The position numbers were made by a program, and so were the translations under genes. From the NCBI RefSeq assembly GCF_027667425.1, contig NZ_JAQEGR010000005.1:1-64000 (forward strand): a stretch of DNA of 64,000 bases, in the 5' to 3' direction. This DNA is from Fusicatenibacter saccharivorans. GTDB lineage: Bacteria > Bacillota > Clostridia > Lachnospirales > Lachnospiraceae. Below the pieces are notes generated by a model. It made no database searches and was not told the DNA's origin. It worked only from the letters and a program-made list of their open reading frames with translations. How positions within the stretch are numbered: position 1 is the stretch's first letter; each line of letters opens with the position of its first letter. Shown in pieces: positions 8,501 to 16,339 of the stretch.

Positions 8501-10839
8501 ATTTTCTGGGAAGTAAATCAGCAAATCAATACGATTACATTCGTAAGGATATGGATGTTATTGGGCATCCGGTGGAACGTTATCGCCCGATAATTGACGA
8601 TATACTAAAATCCGAAAAATCGTATACATTTGACGAAATCAAAGAAAAATTCATGGACTTAAAAGAAAACACCATGGATAAAGTTGAAAAAAATACACCA
8701 GAAAATTCCACGGCGGACTCCGAAAAGAGTGAATCTGGCATAGAAAAAAACAGACAGTATAATCTGATGACGCGGGCTGAGGTGAATTTGGAAGGTCAAT
8801 TACATTTGACGCAAGAGAAAGTTGAAGCGTTAGAAGTTCAGGCAGAGAAAATAGCATCGTCCAAAGGAACAAGTATTGAAGTAGAAAAAGGAAATTTGAT
8901 TCAGGAAACGTTCGAAAAAATAAAGCCGTATTTGTCCGGGCTAAAAGAATTGCAAGGGAAAATGGAGGGAATGCAGGATCGAATTGGAGATTCCCGTTTA
9001 CTCCGAAGCAATACTTTTTACCAAGATTACAAAATGCAATATGATTTTTGTGCTAAAAAGGCACTTGACCTTGGTGCAGCCTATGGAAAGGATCAGGTTA
9101 TTAAGAATTATATATCCAATAATGACTTAAGAATGGATCGGCAGGAGTATTATAAAACGAACTACTATACCAGTCTTGAGCAAAGAATTCTTTCGGGTGG
9201 ACAAGAGGGGCTTGAAAAATATGAAACCGAAAACGGAAAGTCCTATACATATGGCACTAAATATGATCTTAGTGCTTGGGAAAAGGTAGGAAACTTTTTT
9301 GCATCTACGATATTTCGCCCGTATTTTCGCAATATTGAGAAAACGATTGATCGTGATCCTCATGCAAAAGTTGCTTACGAAACAGTCCCTGCAGTTGAAA
9401 AGCCCGAGGAAAATCCCGTTGATACTTCCTCAATGGTAAGCGGAGGAGCGCAGGGAGGCGTTACGACGGAGAATCAAGCTGCTGATGGTATGGACTCGAA
9501 AAATTCAGAAGAATCTGGAGCTTTAGCGGATGAAAAGAAAGCAGAAGAGGAGCAGCATATGGATTTAAAAGATGCGATTGAGCGTGAGAATCAGGACACA
9601 AAAGACGATGCTATGGTTGCGGAGCAGACCAGAATGGAAAGTCAGGATAACGATCAGGACAATATGACCGAGGCTGCAAATTCAAAGGATAATAGCGAAT
9701 CCGTAGTGAACGGTGAAGAAGTTCATGAAAACCCGGAATCTGATGTATTGGAAACTGTTGAAATAAGCAGCGCGGATGAGGATGTGACGGCAGATTTCGA
9801 AATAAGTCAGTCAAGAGATAAGCCAGAATCTGATTCTGGTGCAATGCCAGAAAGCCTGGATGTTCAAGATAGACAGGAGGAACTGTTAATAGGGAGTGTT
9901 GGTGAAGATCATTCAGATAGTGATTCATTTTCAACGGCGGATGCTAAAAATGACACGTTTGAACCAACAACTGATGATGCAACATTAGAACGTGGGGAAT
10001 CACAGGCGGAAAGCCCAGCGATAGGATCTGAAAATGCAAATAGTTTCCATGAAGAGTACAAAGCACAATTTTCTGACTGTCTTAATGCGGCAAATGCATT
10101 AGATGATGTCCTTTCACAAGCAATAGAAGACGTTTTTTCAGATGAAAATCTTGGATATATGGATATTGTAAACGCAGCCGCGGATGCAATCACAGATCAT
10201 TATAATTCAGATACGCCGTATTCCGAAGCTGCTGAATCGAGTGCAGATCTCGTATATGAGGTTACTGATTTGGACGGTAAGCCAATGGATAATATGGATA
10301 CGATGGCTGAAAAATTACAGCAAAATGGACTTTCTGCAGAACATGTCGATCATTTATATGAGTTGGCAAGCGACCGATATGCATCTCCAGAAGAACCGTT
10401 TGAGCAACCAGATCCATATGAAGGCTTTATGGATCTGGATTCTGGTGTGACAGATTCAGTAGATAGGGTAGATATGTCGCAATCATCATCCGTAGATGCA
10501 CAGCAGAAACTGGACTTTTATGAACCAAACCAGTTTTTAGATCAAATGAGCAATGATTTGGATTCCTATGTTCAGGCTATTGAGCATGCGGAAAATATAG
10601 GAACAGATGTTCCGGATACCGCGTTATCGGATATTGTTGGCTCCAGTTTTTCCGTAGATAGCCTGAAATCAGCAATTGATTTAATAGAAGCGGAAGTCAA
10701 AAGCACGGCGGATGATGATAGAGATGCCCAAGAGACTATGGATACAGATCCTGTTTTATCGGAAGATATCCCTGAAAGTTCCATAGAGCCAGAGGTGGAT
10801 GATAGTTTGGATGCAGACGAGTGGAGGCGATATTTATGA
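5569..10839 (+). CDS. Giant 1756-aa cytoplasmic protein, unknown
   Basis: The ATG at 5569 has GGAGG 8 nt upstream, which is preferable to the GTG at 5560. There is no signal peptide or membrane segment. Residues 1-600 contain repeated alpha/beta units of about 100 residues with 'F-x-x-W' and 'FDE' patterns (RMEVNFLFDD, GSLTWHMHG), suggesting internal duplication. Residues about 590-830 are heptad-rich coiled coil. A further globular part (about 860-1000) is followed by another coiled coil (1060-1180) and a folded section to about 1265. From about 1280 to the end the chain is very acidic, low complexity and probably disordered. Its stop overlaps the start of the membrane gene at 10836 (ATGA), implying coupling. 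I recognise no family. The size and architecture fit a scaffold or conjugation/phage-type structural protein, but that is inference. Confidence 0.8.
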   Translation: MADNKIEILTSNAKQVINDYVLGTDTDFQKVENAIQELAENDISTLNWNSLENYPDRSHDYQFSYNNSDGTINIWDTESESYLSPSEFLLSEHSDRQMACDQYAQHRLQFLENTPEALRDCVSNIFQTLKDYHLDVTILSVPNKTGSLDGKDFFAFDVSGGREQIFHSQTGTSIGLKEFQETLEQLQFWDHEEDSTSDERINRILDAAADNPARLRMEVNFLFDDKIQPNGVDFDENASITWTIRGNHETETFILTRDPDTHEITAYEANHGVLNIEQLQEEASRIGVADVSLSNRVTSDEYTQLDHMQTMEKASAKATISAVTMERGLRGMGSLTWHMHGTNGQEDFSLDGNRDGSPIIRDKAGKEYDIDSMYNKLEDIGYFKTADPAPVDMYALPAREELPTYNSLFNFFPPEVRKNMDADEVKEIRASNPYYGIVDGIDMTRKTIPIHVDNATIRNLLGESYQDATIDRMSVSTQYGNYISIEGVKFGITDRIYLDGDITKKDGEKEHINAQYAIRADGVYVYSIGQDQVSSSHKIRIVTGNDAPEKMVPFDRLSLSHRKNWFANDVKARIERLEKGSPERLDQFKQTPMYKGYENYQKIQELLEESKTLVDSAKADGDKAIEELSPEKQKEYALAVHDYQEAVSAVEKIVETKFAAAVRDIVNNAVDEIKESVMLGGNMEKKFDFYLDQRNQTMDIRDKLTEYRNTKLDRIHDFQERYTNQGNNIIDSLDFGRFEDAEKAVAAFGELREEYAAYKKDCADVERVQPTIERAEKYLDLCDAIISSATKQDAFSKRDMGQFLADHGPMQTLREYLYFEARFPMGCDMRDYASALKDSLRDVDKLEVQEKVDAYNERQTDSAYKLHIGDDGGIYTSFGYRISYDYHDTTRNVMHYYTEREDGNTYMQIDAPTYYYKESENKITTDVSNGHIPVSSNAPLIGREVGVDYTNAWNALRYTLPESGNTTMADILESVRRDFLGSKSANQYDYIRKDMDVIGHPVERYRPIIDDILKSEKSYTFDEIKEKFMDLKENTMDKVEKNTPENSTADSEKSESGIEKNRQYNLMTRAEVNLEGQLHLTQEKVEALEVQAEKIASSKGTSIEVEKGNLIQETFEKIKPYLSGLKELQGKMEGMQDRIGDSRLLRSNTFYQDYKMQYDFCAKKALDLGAAYGKDQVIKNYISNNDLRMDRQEYYKTNYYTSLEQRILSGGQEGLEKYETENGKSYTYGTKYDLSAWEKVGNFFASTIFRPYFRNIEKTIDRDPHAKVAYETVPAVEKPEENPVDTSSMVSGGAQGGVTTENQAADGMDSKNSEESGALADEKKAEEEQHMDLKDAIERENQDTKDDAMVAEQTRMESQDNDQDNMTEAANSKDNSESVVNGEEVHENPESDVLETVEISSADEDVTADFEISQSRDKPESDSGAMPESLDVQDRQEELLIGSVGEDHSDSDSFSTADAKNDTFEPTTDDATLERGESQAESPAIGSENANSFHEEYKAQFSDCLNAANALDDVLSQAIEDVFSDENLGYMDIVNAAADAITDHYNSDTPYSEAAESSADLVYEVTDLDGKPMDNMDTMAEKLQQNGLSAEHVDHLYELASDRYASPEEPFEQPDPYEGFMDLDSGVTDSVDRVDMSQSSSVDAQQKLDFYEPNQFLDQMSNDLDSYVQAIEHAENIGTDVPDTALSDIVGSSFSVDSLKSAIDLIEAEVKSTADDDRDAQETMDTDPVLSEDIPESSIEPEVDDSLDADEWRRYL

Positions 10840-11144
10840 TGATTCAGATTCTCTTTGTACTTGTGTTTCTAGTGTTTTTCTTTATTGGCGCAGGAATCTC
10901 TATAAAAATAATTGCAGATGCGAAACGATTTAATATTCATTTTGAAAAATGTAGAATGGAAAAGCGAAAACAAAAAGAAAAGGGATACCGAAATAAGCGA
11001 GGATCAATACATAACCGTTTTACACGCCGGGAACCATATACTGATTTTATATGTATGACAGAAGGAAAGAATTCAGAAGCTCATGTGAAACATGCTCGTG
11101 AAAAAGAAGATTCTGCATATCATTATCCTAAAAAGGATGACTAA
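10836..11144 (+). CDS. Small single-pass membrane protein
   Basis: A 102-aa product. The ATG overlaps the previous stop by four bases (ATGA). Residues 1-25 form one strongly hydrophobic helix (LFVLVFLVFFFIGAGI), followed by a basic, probably cytoplasmic tail (RMEKRKQKEKGYRNKRG). The tight coupling to the 1756-aa protein suggests it tethers that protein or complex to the membrane. No family recognised. Confidence 0.7.
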   Translation: MMIQILFVLVFLVFFFIGAGISIKIIADAKRFNIHFEKCRMEKRKQKEKGYRNKRGSIHNRFTRREPYTDFICMTEGKNSEAHVKHAREKEDSAYHYPKKDD

Positions 11145-11149
11145 AATAG

Positions 11150-11179
11150 AACTGGGCCAGCATTGTCTGGTCCAGTTTT
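11150..11179 (+). terminator. Terminator after the 1756-aa operon
   Basis: Stem ACTGGGCCAG / CTGGTCCAGT with a six-base loop, followed by TTTTG. Confidence 0.75.
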
Positions 11180-11204
11180 GTATCTAATTTTGAGAACAAT
11201 TTTC

Positions 11205-11212
11205 AATACTAT
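11205..11212 (+). promoter_or_regulatory. Box-less AATACTAT promoter for the RemA-like gene
   Basis: AATACTATATATA follows a T-rich stretch about 30 nt before the start codon, matching the AATACTAT part of the element promoters, but there is no CGTACGTGAA box at the expected distance. Confidence 0.5.
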
Positions 11213-11241
11213 ATATATCGGAATAGAAAGGAGGAAATGGT

Positions 11242-11478
11242 ATGCAAAACATTAAGGTATCAAAAGATTGTTATATTCCAAAAGATAACATCAAATTATA
11301 CATAGCATATGATAGTAATGCTGTGCGGAAAGATGTTCGTATCAAAAGAAAACAGGGGCTTATATACGACTATACAAATGGGAAAAAAACTATGTCGGTT
11401 ATATATCTTAAAAACGGGGAGCTGGTATTAACCCCTGTTTCCGTAGATACATTGAATCAGCGAATGGAAAAGGAGTGA
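11242..11478 (+). CDS. RemA/DUF370-family DNA-binding regulator
   Basis: A 78-aa protein. It aligns by eye with the whole core of Bacillus RemA: a 'S-x-[AP]-[VI]-[KR]' helix (DSNAVRKDVRIKRKQG), the glycine turn, 'LI-D-T-GR(R/K)T' (LIYDYTNGKKTMSVIYLKNG) and a final 'V-x-x-[DE]-T-[LV]-x-x-R' (VSVDTLNQRM). RemA forms ring-shaped oligomers that bind repeated DNA and, in B. subtilis, activates matrix genes including tapA-sipW-tasA. A SipW/TasA-type operon lies 22 kb away in this window, so a matrix-regulator role is attractive but inferred. GGAGG precedes the ATG. The following membrane gene overlaps its end. Confidence 0.75.
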   Translation: MQNIKVSKDCYIPKDNIKLYIAYDSNAVRKDVRIKRKQGLIYDYTNGKKTMSVIYLKNGELVLTPVSVDTLNQRMEKE

Positions 11479-11483
11479 TTGAT

Positions 11484-11678
11484 TTGAATGATTTTTCAAC
11501 TTTGATTGCGGCTGGCGCGGCAGGTCTTATGCTGGGAATTGTGTCTCCAGTGGCATACTTAAAAGTTCGAAGAAAAAAGAAAAAATATCAGTTCAAGTCA
11601 GAACCTGTTTCTAAGAAGATTACGGCGGACCGCAGGTATCTGAATGGCAGGCGTGATCACTCAACAGAGGAATACTAG
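11484..11678 (+). CDS. Small membrane protein downstream of the RemA-like gene
   Basis: The likely start is TTG at 11484, because AGGAG (11471-11475) lies 8 nt upstream; the GTG at 11475 overlaps the ribosome-binding site. It gives about 64 aa with one N-terminal hydrophobic helix (LIAAGAAGLMLGIVSPVAYL) and a strongly basic tail (KVRRKKKKYQ). It is probably cotranscribed with the RemA-like gene. No family recognised. Confidence 0.6.
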   Translation: MNDFSTLIAAGAAGLMLGIVSPVAYLKVRRKKKKYQFKSEPVSKKITADRRYLNGRRDHSTEEY

Positions 11679-11690
11679 AAAGGAGTTAAA

Positions 11691-13877
11691 ATGCAGAAAA
11701 AAATTGCACGCAAAATAGCATCAATAACGGCAGTCAGTTTGGCTTCTGGACTAATAACTGTTCCGGCAGGGGCCAATGCGGATCTCACGCCAAATTTGCA
11801 GATTATGCAGAAGACAGAGATAATAAGCGACGAAGCGTTAGATCAATCATATCAATATGATTATCAATCAGATGGGAACGATCAAAAATTTACGCAGGTC
11901 GAAACGTCGTGGGATAACGCTTTCGTGGCTAAGAAATTAGTCGTTGGAGATTGGAAAAACTACGATGGAGATGTCGTTGTTTCGATTCTTAAAGATGATG
12001 GAATGGAATATCAGCTTCAAACGACCGAAAACGCTCAAGTCGAACTTTCTGATTATGGAGAAATTTCAAGCATCAAATTGCAGCCGGCAGGTGAAATTGC
12101 AAATTCAGATGCTTCAATGTCAGGGATGGTAATTGATGGCGACATTGATATGTCACAAGCGTCTGATACTGTAGAATTAAAAGGGACTATTCGGGAATCA
12201 GAAGACGGGGAGAACTTCACATCAAAGGTAGACGAAACAGTCTCAGCAACGGTTTTGAAAACGAGTTATAAAATTGAAACACCAGTATGGAAAACAGAGC
12301 AGGACAAGCTTTCTTACGGTCAAACAGCCAAGGTGACATTGGATGGTTTGGCTGGAACCGGAACAGCAGAACTTTCCAGCTATGAATGTCAACTGATCAT
12401 CCCAAAAGGAACAGAAATTGAGCAGATTGATCTTCCAGAATTTGAACATGCAACAAGTACACTATTTGTTGATGGGAAAGAATATACGGAAGGAATCATT
12501 ACCTCTGATTCCAAAGTTCTGTTACAAATTTGTCTCGAAAAGGACAATAATAGTTTGATTGAAGACGACAATAGTCAAGATGAAGACAACAATAGTCCTG
12601 CATATGACTTCAAACAAACAAAAAGTTTGTCACTGTTATTAAAAAACATTCAACAGGATGCAAAAAGTGAGGATGTTTTGATCCAGGCATACGTAAAAGC
12701 GGTCTATGGTGATGATCAGGAAGTAAAAACAGAAGCCTCTCAAAAGATACAGCTTATTTGTGAATATCAGATGGAAAGTCCAAAAGTTTCCAGCTCAGCC
12801 ACAATAATTCCTGGACAGGATGATGTACAACTTACATTTAATAATATGAATGCAACAGCGACAACATCTGTCACGGGTTATGTGGTAGATTTTTATATTC
12901 CATCTGATTTGACAGTGGAAACAATACGTGTCCCGGAATTTGTTGATTCAGAGGGAAACTCCGTAGAACGTTTGATTACAATTAATGGTCAACATCCCAG
13001 TATCTTGAACAAAACCATTTTTTTATACGATAAAATAGGTTCTTTTCAAATGGTCGTATATACAAAAGATGGCACGTTTTCGCAAAGCAGAGATATGGTA
13101 ATCACTGCAAGCAATCAAACTTCTTCTGAAAAAGAGATTGAAATCAAAGCTGTTGCAAATGGATATTATGCAAATAATCTTGTCCAAACGGTAGAATCTA
13201 ACATTCAAAAGTTGACCTTACAGAAGGTTGTTACCCCGCCGGCTCCAACACCAGAGCCGACAATTGAGCCAACGGTAACACCAGAGCCAGAGCCGGAACC
13301 AACACAGACTCCGACACAGGCTCCGGAACCTTCCCCAAACCCGACAACTACACCGATACCAACACCAACGATTACGCCGGAACCAACAACAGTACCAAGC
13401 GAAAGTGATTCTGTCAAAAAAGAGGCTGCAAACCTGAAGCCACTCACACCAAATGTATCAGTTTCAAATACAACATCGGGTGATACGTTAAAAGCTGAAA
13501 AGAAGCAGGAAACAAACGATATTGTGGATAAATTGCGTCCGACTGCTACTACTGCGGTACAGGAAACTGCAGTTACAGATGATTTTTCGAATAAGCAAAC
13601 TTCTGAAAAAACTGAAAGTTCTTCTGACGCTGCAAGAGTTACAACAGCCCCGGCAGAAAAAATTGAAAAGACAAGCCCAGAGAAAGTAAAAGATGCTGTA
13701 GAAGAAACGGTAAATGAAAACAGAGGAATACAAGTATTATTAATATTACTTGTGATTATCGGCTGTGGAATTGCAGTTCTTATAGGCATGTTTTTACACT
13801 TTACTCGAAAGAAGAAACATCTTTTACATCTCGAAGAAAAAATGAATGACTCGAAAAATGTAAAAGGGGATTCTTAA
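11691..13877 (+). CDS. Stalked, membrane-anchored surface protein
   Basis: A 728-aa protein. A signal peptide (residues 1-30, ending near ANA) precedes a Thr/Asp/Glu-rich beta-type ectodomain (about 40-510). A Pro/Thr/Glu-rich stalk (about 518-570, repeated TPEP/PTPT units) and a Ser/Thr-rich linker follow. A C-terminal membrane helix (about 680-703) ends in basic FTRKKKH. There is no LPxTG-type motif, so it is held by the transmembrane helix. Internal pseudo-repeats (two segments with 'GY-V-FYIP-D-T-E' and 'YECQLIIPKGTEIE') suggest two related beta-sandwich domains. GGAG lies upstream of the ATG. It precedes the PP2C gene by one base, implying an operon. Confidence 0.75.
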   Translation: MQKKIARKIASITAVSLASGLITVPAGANADLTPNLQIMQKTEIISDEALDQSYQYDYQSDGNDQKFTQVETSWDNAFVAKKLVVGDWKNYDGDVVVSILKDDGMEYQLQTTENAQVELSDYGEISSIKLQPAGEIANSDASMSGMVIDGDIDMSQASDTVELKGTIRESEDGENFTSKVDETVSATVLKTSYKIETPVWKTEQDKLSYGQTAKVTLDGLAGTGTAELSSYECQLIIPKGTEIEQIDLPEFEHATSTLFVDGKEYTEGIITSDSKVLLQICLEKDNNSLIEDDNSQDEDNNSPAYDFKQTKSLSLLLKNIQQDAKSEDVLIQAYVKAVYGDDQEVKTEASQKIQLICEYQMESPKVSSSATIIPGQDDVQLTFNNMNATATTSVTGYVVDFYIPSDLTVETIRVPEFVDSEGNSVERLITINGQHPSILNKTIFLYDKIGSFQMVVYTKDGTFSQSRDMVITASNQTSSEKEIEIKAVANGYYANNLVQTVESNIQKLTLQKVVTPPAPTPEPTIEPTVTPEPEPEPTQTPTQAPEPSPNPTTTPIPTPTITPEPTTVPSESDSVKKEAANLKPLTPNVSVSNTTSGDTLKAEKKQETNDIVDKLRPTATTAVQETAVTDDFSNKQTSEKTESSSDAARVTTAPAEKIEKTSPEKVKDAVEETVNENRGIQVLLILLVIIGCGIAVLIGMFLHFTRKKKHLLHLEEKMNDSKNVKGDS

Positions 13878-13878
13878 T

Positions 13879-14652
13879 ATGCCAAAATATATATGTGGTG
13901 CGACATCAGACATTGGGGTTGGACGAGAGCAGCAGGAGGATTTTGTGCAATTCTGCGAGCTTGATGAGGAAACATTGTTGTGCATCGTTGCGGATGGAAC
14001 AGGTTCTATGCCGCAGCGACCGCAACCAGCATCTATTGTTGCTATGGACATAATTGAAAACATCAAGGATTCGTTTGGGAAAAAACCGGATTTGCTAATA
14101 AAGTATCCGAAATTTTTCCTCGAAAAGGCTATGAATGATGCGAATCGGATTTTGGGAGCATTTCAAATGGGAAATGAAGAATTGTTTTCCGGTTATTCGG
14201 CAAGTGTAACATGCTGCTTGTTTTTGCCGGACCGCAAAATAGCAATTGGACATAGCGGTAATACCAGGCTGTATATTATCCGCAATGGAAAAGTCAATCT
14301 GATTACTCATGATCATACGCAAGCGTACGAACTATTACAGGAAGGGAAGATTGATAGCGAGACATATTATGTGCATGACGGAAGATTAAAGCTAACCAGT
14401 GGAATTGGAAAGATCATTAACCCGCGGATTGACACAATTTCCGGAAAATTGCAGGAGCAGGATTTGGTATTGATGACTACAGATGGAATCCATTATGCAT
14501 TGCGCCCGGATGCAATGTCTGAGATCATCCTAAATTCGCCACCGGAGGGGACGGAAGCTACCAATGCACTTGTTAATGCAGCTAAAAATATTGTTAAATA
14601 TCCTGACAATATGTCCGCAATGCTGATTTACATGCCATCTGGTTTTCTGTAA
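13879..14652 (+). CDS. PP2C-family protein serine/threonine phosphatase
   Basis: A 257-aa protein, the usual length for a bacterial PP2C. Motifs in order: R-x-x-Q-E-D (REQQEDF, D21), V-A-D-G-T-G (38-42, replacing DGMGG, with metal ligand D39), G-H-S-G-N-T-R-L-Y (replacing GDSR), T-T-D-G-I and D-N-M-S-A. These are the metal-binding aspartates of the family, so an Mn/Mg-dependent phosphatase is likely. No partner kinase is visible in the window. It sits one base after the stalked membrane protein, so it may act on the cytoplasmic side of that complex. A terminator follows at 14666. Confidence 0.85.
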   Translation: MPKYICGATSDIGVGREQQEDFVQFCELDEETLLCIVADGTGSMPQRPQPASIVAMDIIENIKDSFGKKPDLLIKYPKFFLEKAMNDANRILGAFQMGNEELFSGYSASVTCCLFLPDRKIAIGHSGNTRLYIIRNGKVNLITHDHTQAYELLQEGKIDSETYYVHDGRLKLTSGIGKIINPRIDTISGKLQEQDLVLMTTDGIHYALRPDAMSEIILNSPPEGTEATNALVNAAKNIVKYPDNMSAMLIYMPSGFL

Positions 14653-14665
14653 ATGGATAGTAAAA

Positions 14666-14702
14666 GAAAAGCTCCCTACGCTTAAATTAGGGAGCTTTTC
14701 TC
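14666..14702. terminator. Terminator between convergent PP2C and minus-strand genes
   Basis: A 13-bp stem GAAAAGCTCCCTA / TAGGGAGCTTTTC with T or A runs on both sides. Confidence 0.85.
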
Positions 14703-14754
14703 TACTATAGCTATCCATCAGAACATGTTTCTGACGTAAAAAAGTCATATGGCA

Positions 14755-14985
14755 TTATTTTTGGTACTTTTTCATGATTTCCTGTAAATCTTTCGGGTCG
14801 AACGTTTCCAAAAGTTGTTGAGACATAATATGCATAATAATCAGAACCGTAAAGTAAAAGGAAATTTGGCCTGTGCGTTTTGATGCCGAACTTACAGAAG
14901 TGATGAAACGAGAAATTAACTTTTTGGCTGCCCGCACTTCACTTGGATTAAGCTGTATAGCCGTGTCCTTGAGATGAATGATCAT
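14755..14985 (-). CDS. Small hydrophobic protein, unknown
   Basis: A 76-aa product with GGAGG before the ATG. It is mostly helical, with a moderately hydrophobic stretch (ISFYFTVLIIMHIMSQ) and a C-terminal DPKDLQEIMKKY helix. It is the second gene of a two-gene minus-strand operon with 14998-15648 (12-nt gap). No family recognised. Confidence 0.65.
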   Translation of the reverse strand: MIIHLKDTAIQLNPSEVRAAKKLISRFITSVSSASKRTGQISFYFTVLIIMHIMSQQLLETFDPKDLQEIMKKYQK

Positions 14986-14997
14986 ATATTTCCTCCG

Positions 14998-15648
14998 TTA
15001 TGTTCCACTATTCAAACTGTATTGGTACGAATAATACTCATAGAAAAAGTCGTTCTGCATTTCACTAGGAAGTGTATTATGAAGAAGTTCTACGGGATTT
15101 TCGTATAGATTACGAATAGGCTCTATTAACTTGTGTTCTTTGGCAAAATGGCAGAATTTGCGTTTGTCTGCGAAAAAACCATACAGTTCTTCCACTGAAT
15201 GAAAGTTTCCAAAGTGATTTAACGCATAGGCAAGGCAAATTTCCAAATTGTATTCTGCGTCTCCAGATAAGAAAAAATTTTTGGGAAATTTTTTGAGTTT
15301 TCCCTGTAATACTTTTTCGTAGACAAACAAAACCTGTTTCCGTTTGGAGATACGAATCTGTTCTGGATACACAAAAGCAGCAAGGTAGAAAAGATCTGTC
15401 TCTGGATTGCATTCGGATGGAAAGTCGATTTGATGAACAATTCTGGTTAAATGCAACTGTTCGGCTATCTGAGGGGTTAAATAGTCACGGACTTGTTCAG
15501 GCGTCCATTCTAAAAGCTCTTCAAAGATGAAACGTAAAATTTGTTTTGCTGTAGTCTTTTCTCGCAAACGGGTTAGGGATAATTGAGAAAATTTTTGAGT
15601 ATTCCCTAATAAAATGCCTTCATACTCAACAAAAAGTGCATAATTCAT
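14998..15648 (-). CDS. Unknown 216-aa protein under an element promoter
   Basis: Predicted soluble and mostly helical, rich in Leu, Phe, Tyr and Glu; no signal peptide and no metal or nucleotide motif. The N-terminus (MNYALFVEYEGILLGNTQ) could be a short beta hairpin. GGAGG lies 11 nt upstream of the ATG. It is transcribed divergently from the membrane gene at 15748 and starts from element promoter copy 2. Confidence 0.7.
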   Translation of the reverse strand: MNYALFVEYEGILLGNTQKFSQLSLTRLREKTTAKQILRFIFEELLEWTPEQVRDYLTPQIAEQLHLTRIVHQIDFPSECNPETDLFYLAAFVYPEQIRISKRKQVLFVYEKVLQGKLKKFPKNFFLSGDAEYNLEICLAYALNHFGNFHSVEELYGFFADKRKFCHFAKEHKLIEPIRNLYENPVELLHNTLPSEMQNDFFYEYYSYQYSLNSGT

Positions 15649-15685
15649 AGTTTATGAAACCTCCTTCGTTTTTTCCCTTCAACTT

Positions 15686-15727
15686 ATAGTATTAGAAAAC
15701 AAAAAACAAAAAACGAATTCACGTACG
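15686..15727 (-). promoter_or_regulatory. Element promoter (box plus AATACTAT), copy 2
   Basis: On the minus strand: CGTACGTGAA (15727-15718), then a T/G-rich spacer, then AATACTAT (15693-15686); 34 nt start to start. It drives the operon 15648-14755. Confidence 0.75.
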
Positions 15728-15747
15728 ACAGAAAGGAAATTTGAGTA

Positions 15748-16260
15748 ATGACGAAAAAGAAAATTATTTTATGTGTCACAATAATCGCATTAAGTATTTT
15801 GGGGATTTTTGCATTTAAAAGTTTTCAAAAATACCAGAAACAATATACTGGAAAACAATGGTATGAACGGCAAAGCGACTATATTAATGATTTATCTGTA
15901 TATGCGGGTGAAATGGATGACATTTTTTCTCTCTATATTGCCGAAAGCATTTCTGAGGACGATTTCTTGAATCATGTTAGTTTGCTGCAAAATCAATTAA
16001 GCGTAATTCAGGTTAGCTATCAACAGGAAAAGGAAAATCATCCTGTAAGAACTGGATCTTATACATATAATCAGAAATATGCTTGTGAAGGTGTTGAGGA
16101 GACATTGACGCATCTTCAGGAGATCTTAGATATGGCTCGTGAAAATAGTGGAGATGTTACCACACTCGCGTACAAATATTTGGCGTTACACCAAAATATC
16201 ATTGATTCCATGTCAAAATATACAGCAGCACAAACGGCCATTGCCGCCGGAAATCCCTAA
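15748..16260 (+). CDS. Membrane-anchored helical protein, unknown
   Basis: A 170-aa product with AAAGGAAA before the ATG. Residues 6-25 are a single membrane helix after a KKK start. The rest is an extracellular or periplasm-facing helical domain with one cysteine (YACEGVEETL) and a conserved-looking YTYNQKYACEG turn. It precedes the secreted protein at 16340 and may work with it. No family recognised. Confidence 0.7.
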   Translation: MTKKKIILCVTIIALSILGIFAFKSFQKYQKQYTGKQWYERQSDYINDLSVYAGEMDDIFSLYIAESISEDDFLNHVSLLQNQLSVIQVSYQQEKENHPVRTGSYTYNQKYACEGVEETLTHLQEILDMARENSGDVTTLAYKYLALHQNIIDSMSKYTAAQTAIAAGNP

Positions 16261-16281
16261 ATTGTTATGGGATTGATTTAT

Positions 16282-16318
16282 GATACTATAATCGAAAAGT
16301 GTTAACCGCGGTATAGTA
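16282..16318 (+). promoter_or_regulatory. Promoter region with GATACTAT and CCGCGGTATAGT
   Basis: GATACTATAAT (16282-16292) resembles the AATACTAT element. About 15 nt later CCGCGGTATAGTA (16306-16318) contains a -10-like TATAGT. The same CCGCGGTATA string recurs at 22777-22786, also upstream of a secreted protein gene. Confidence 0.45.
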
Positions 16319-16339
16319 GTTTAGGAAAGGGGAAGATTT

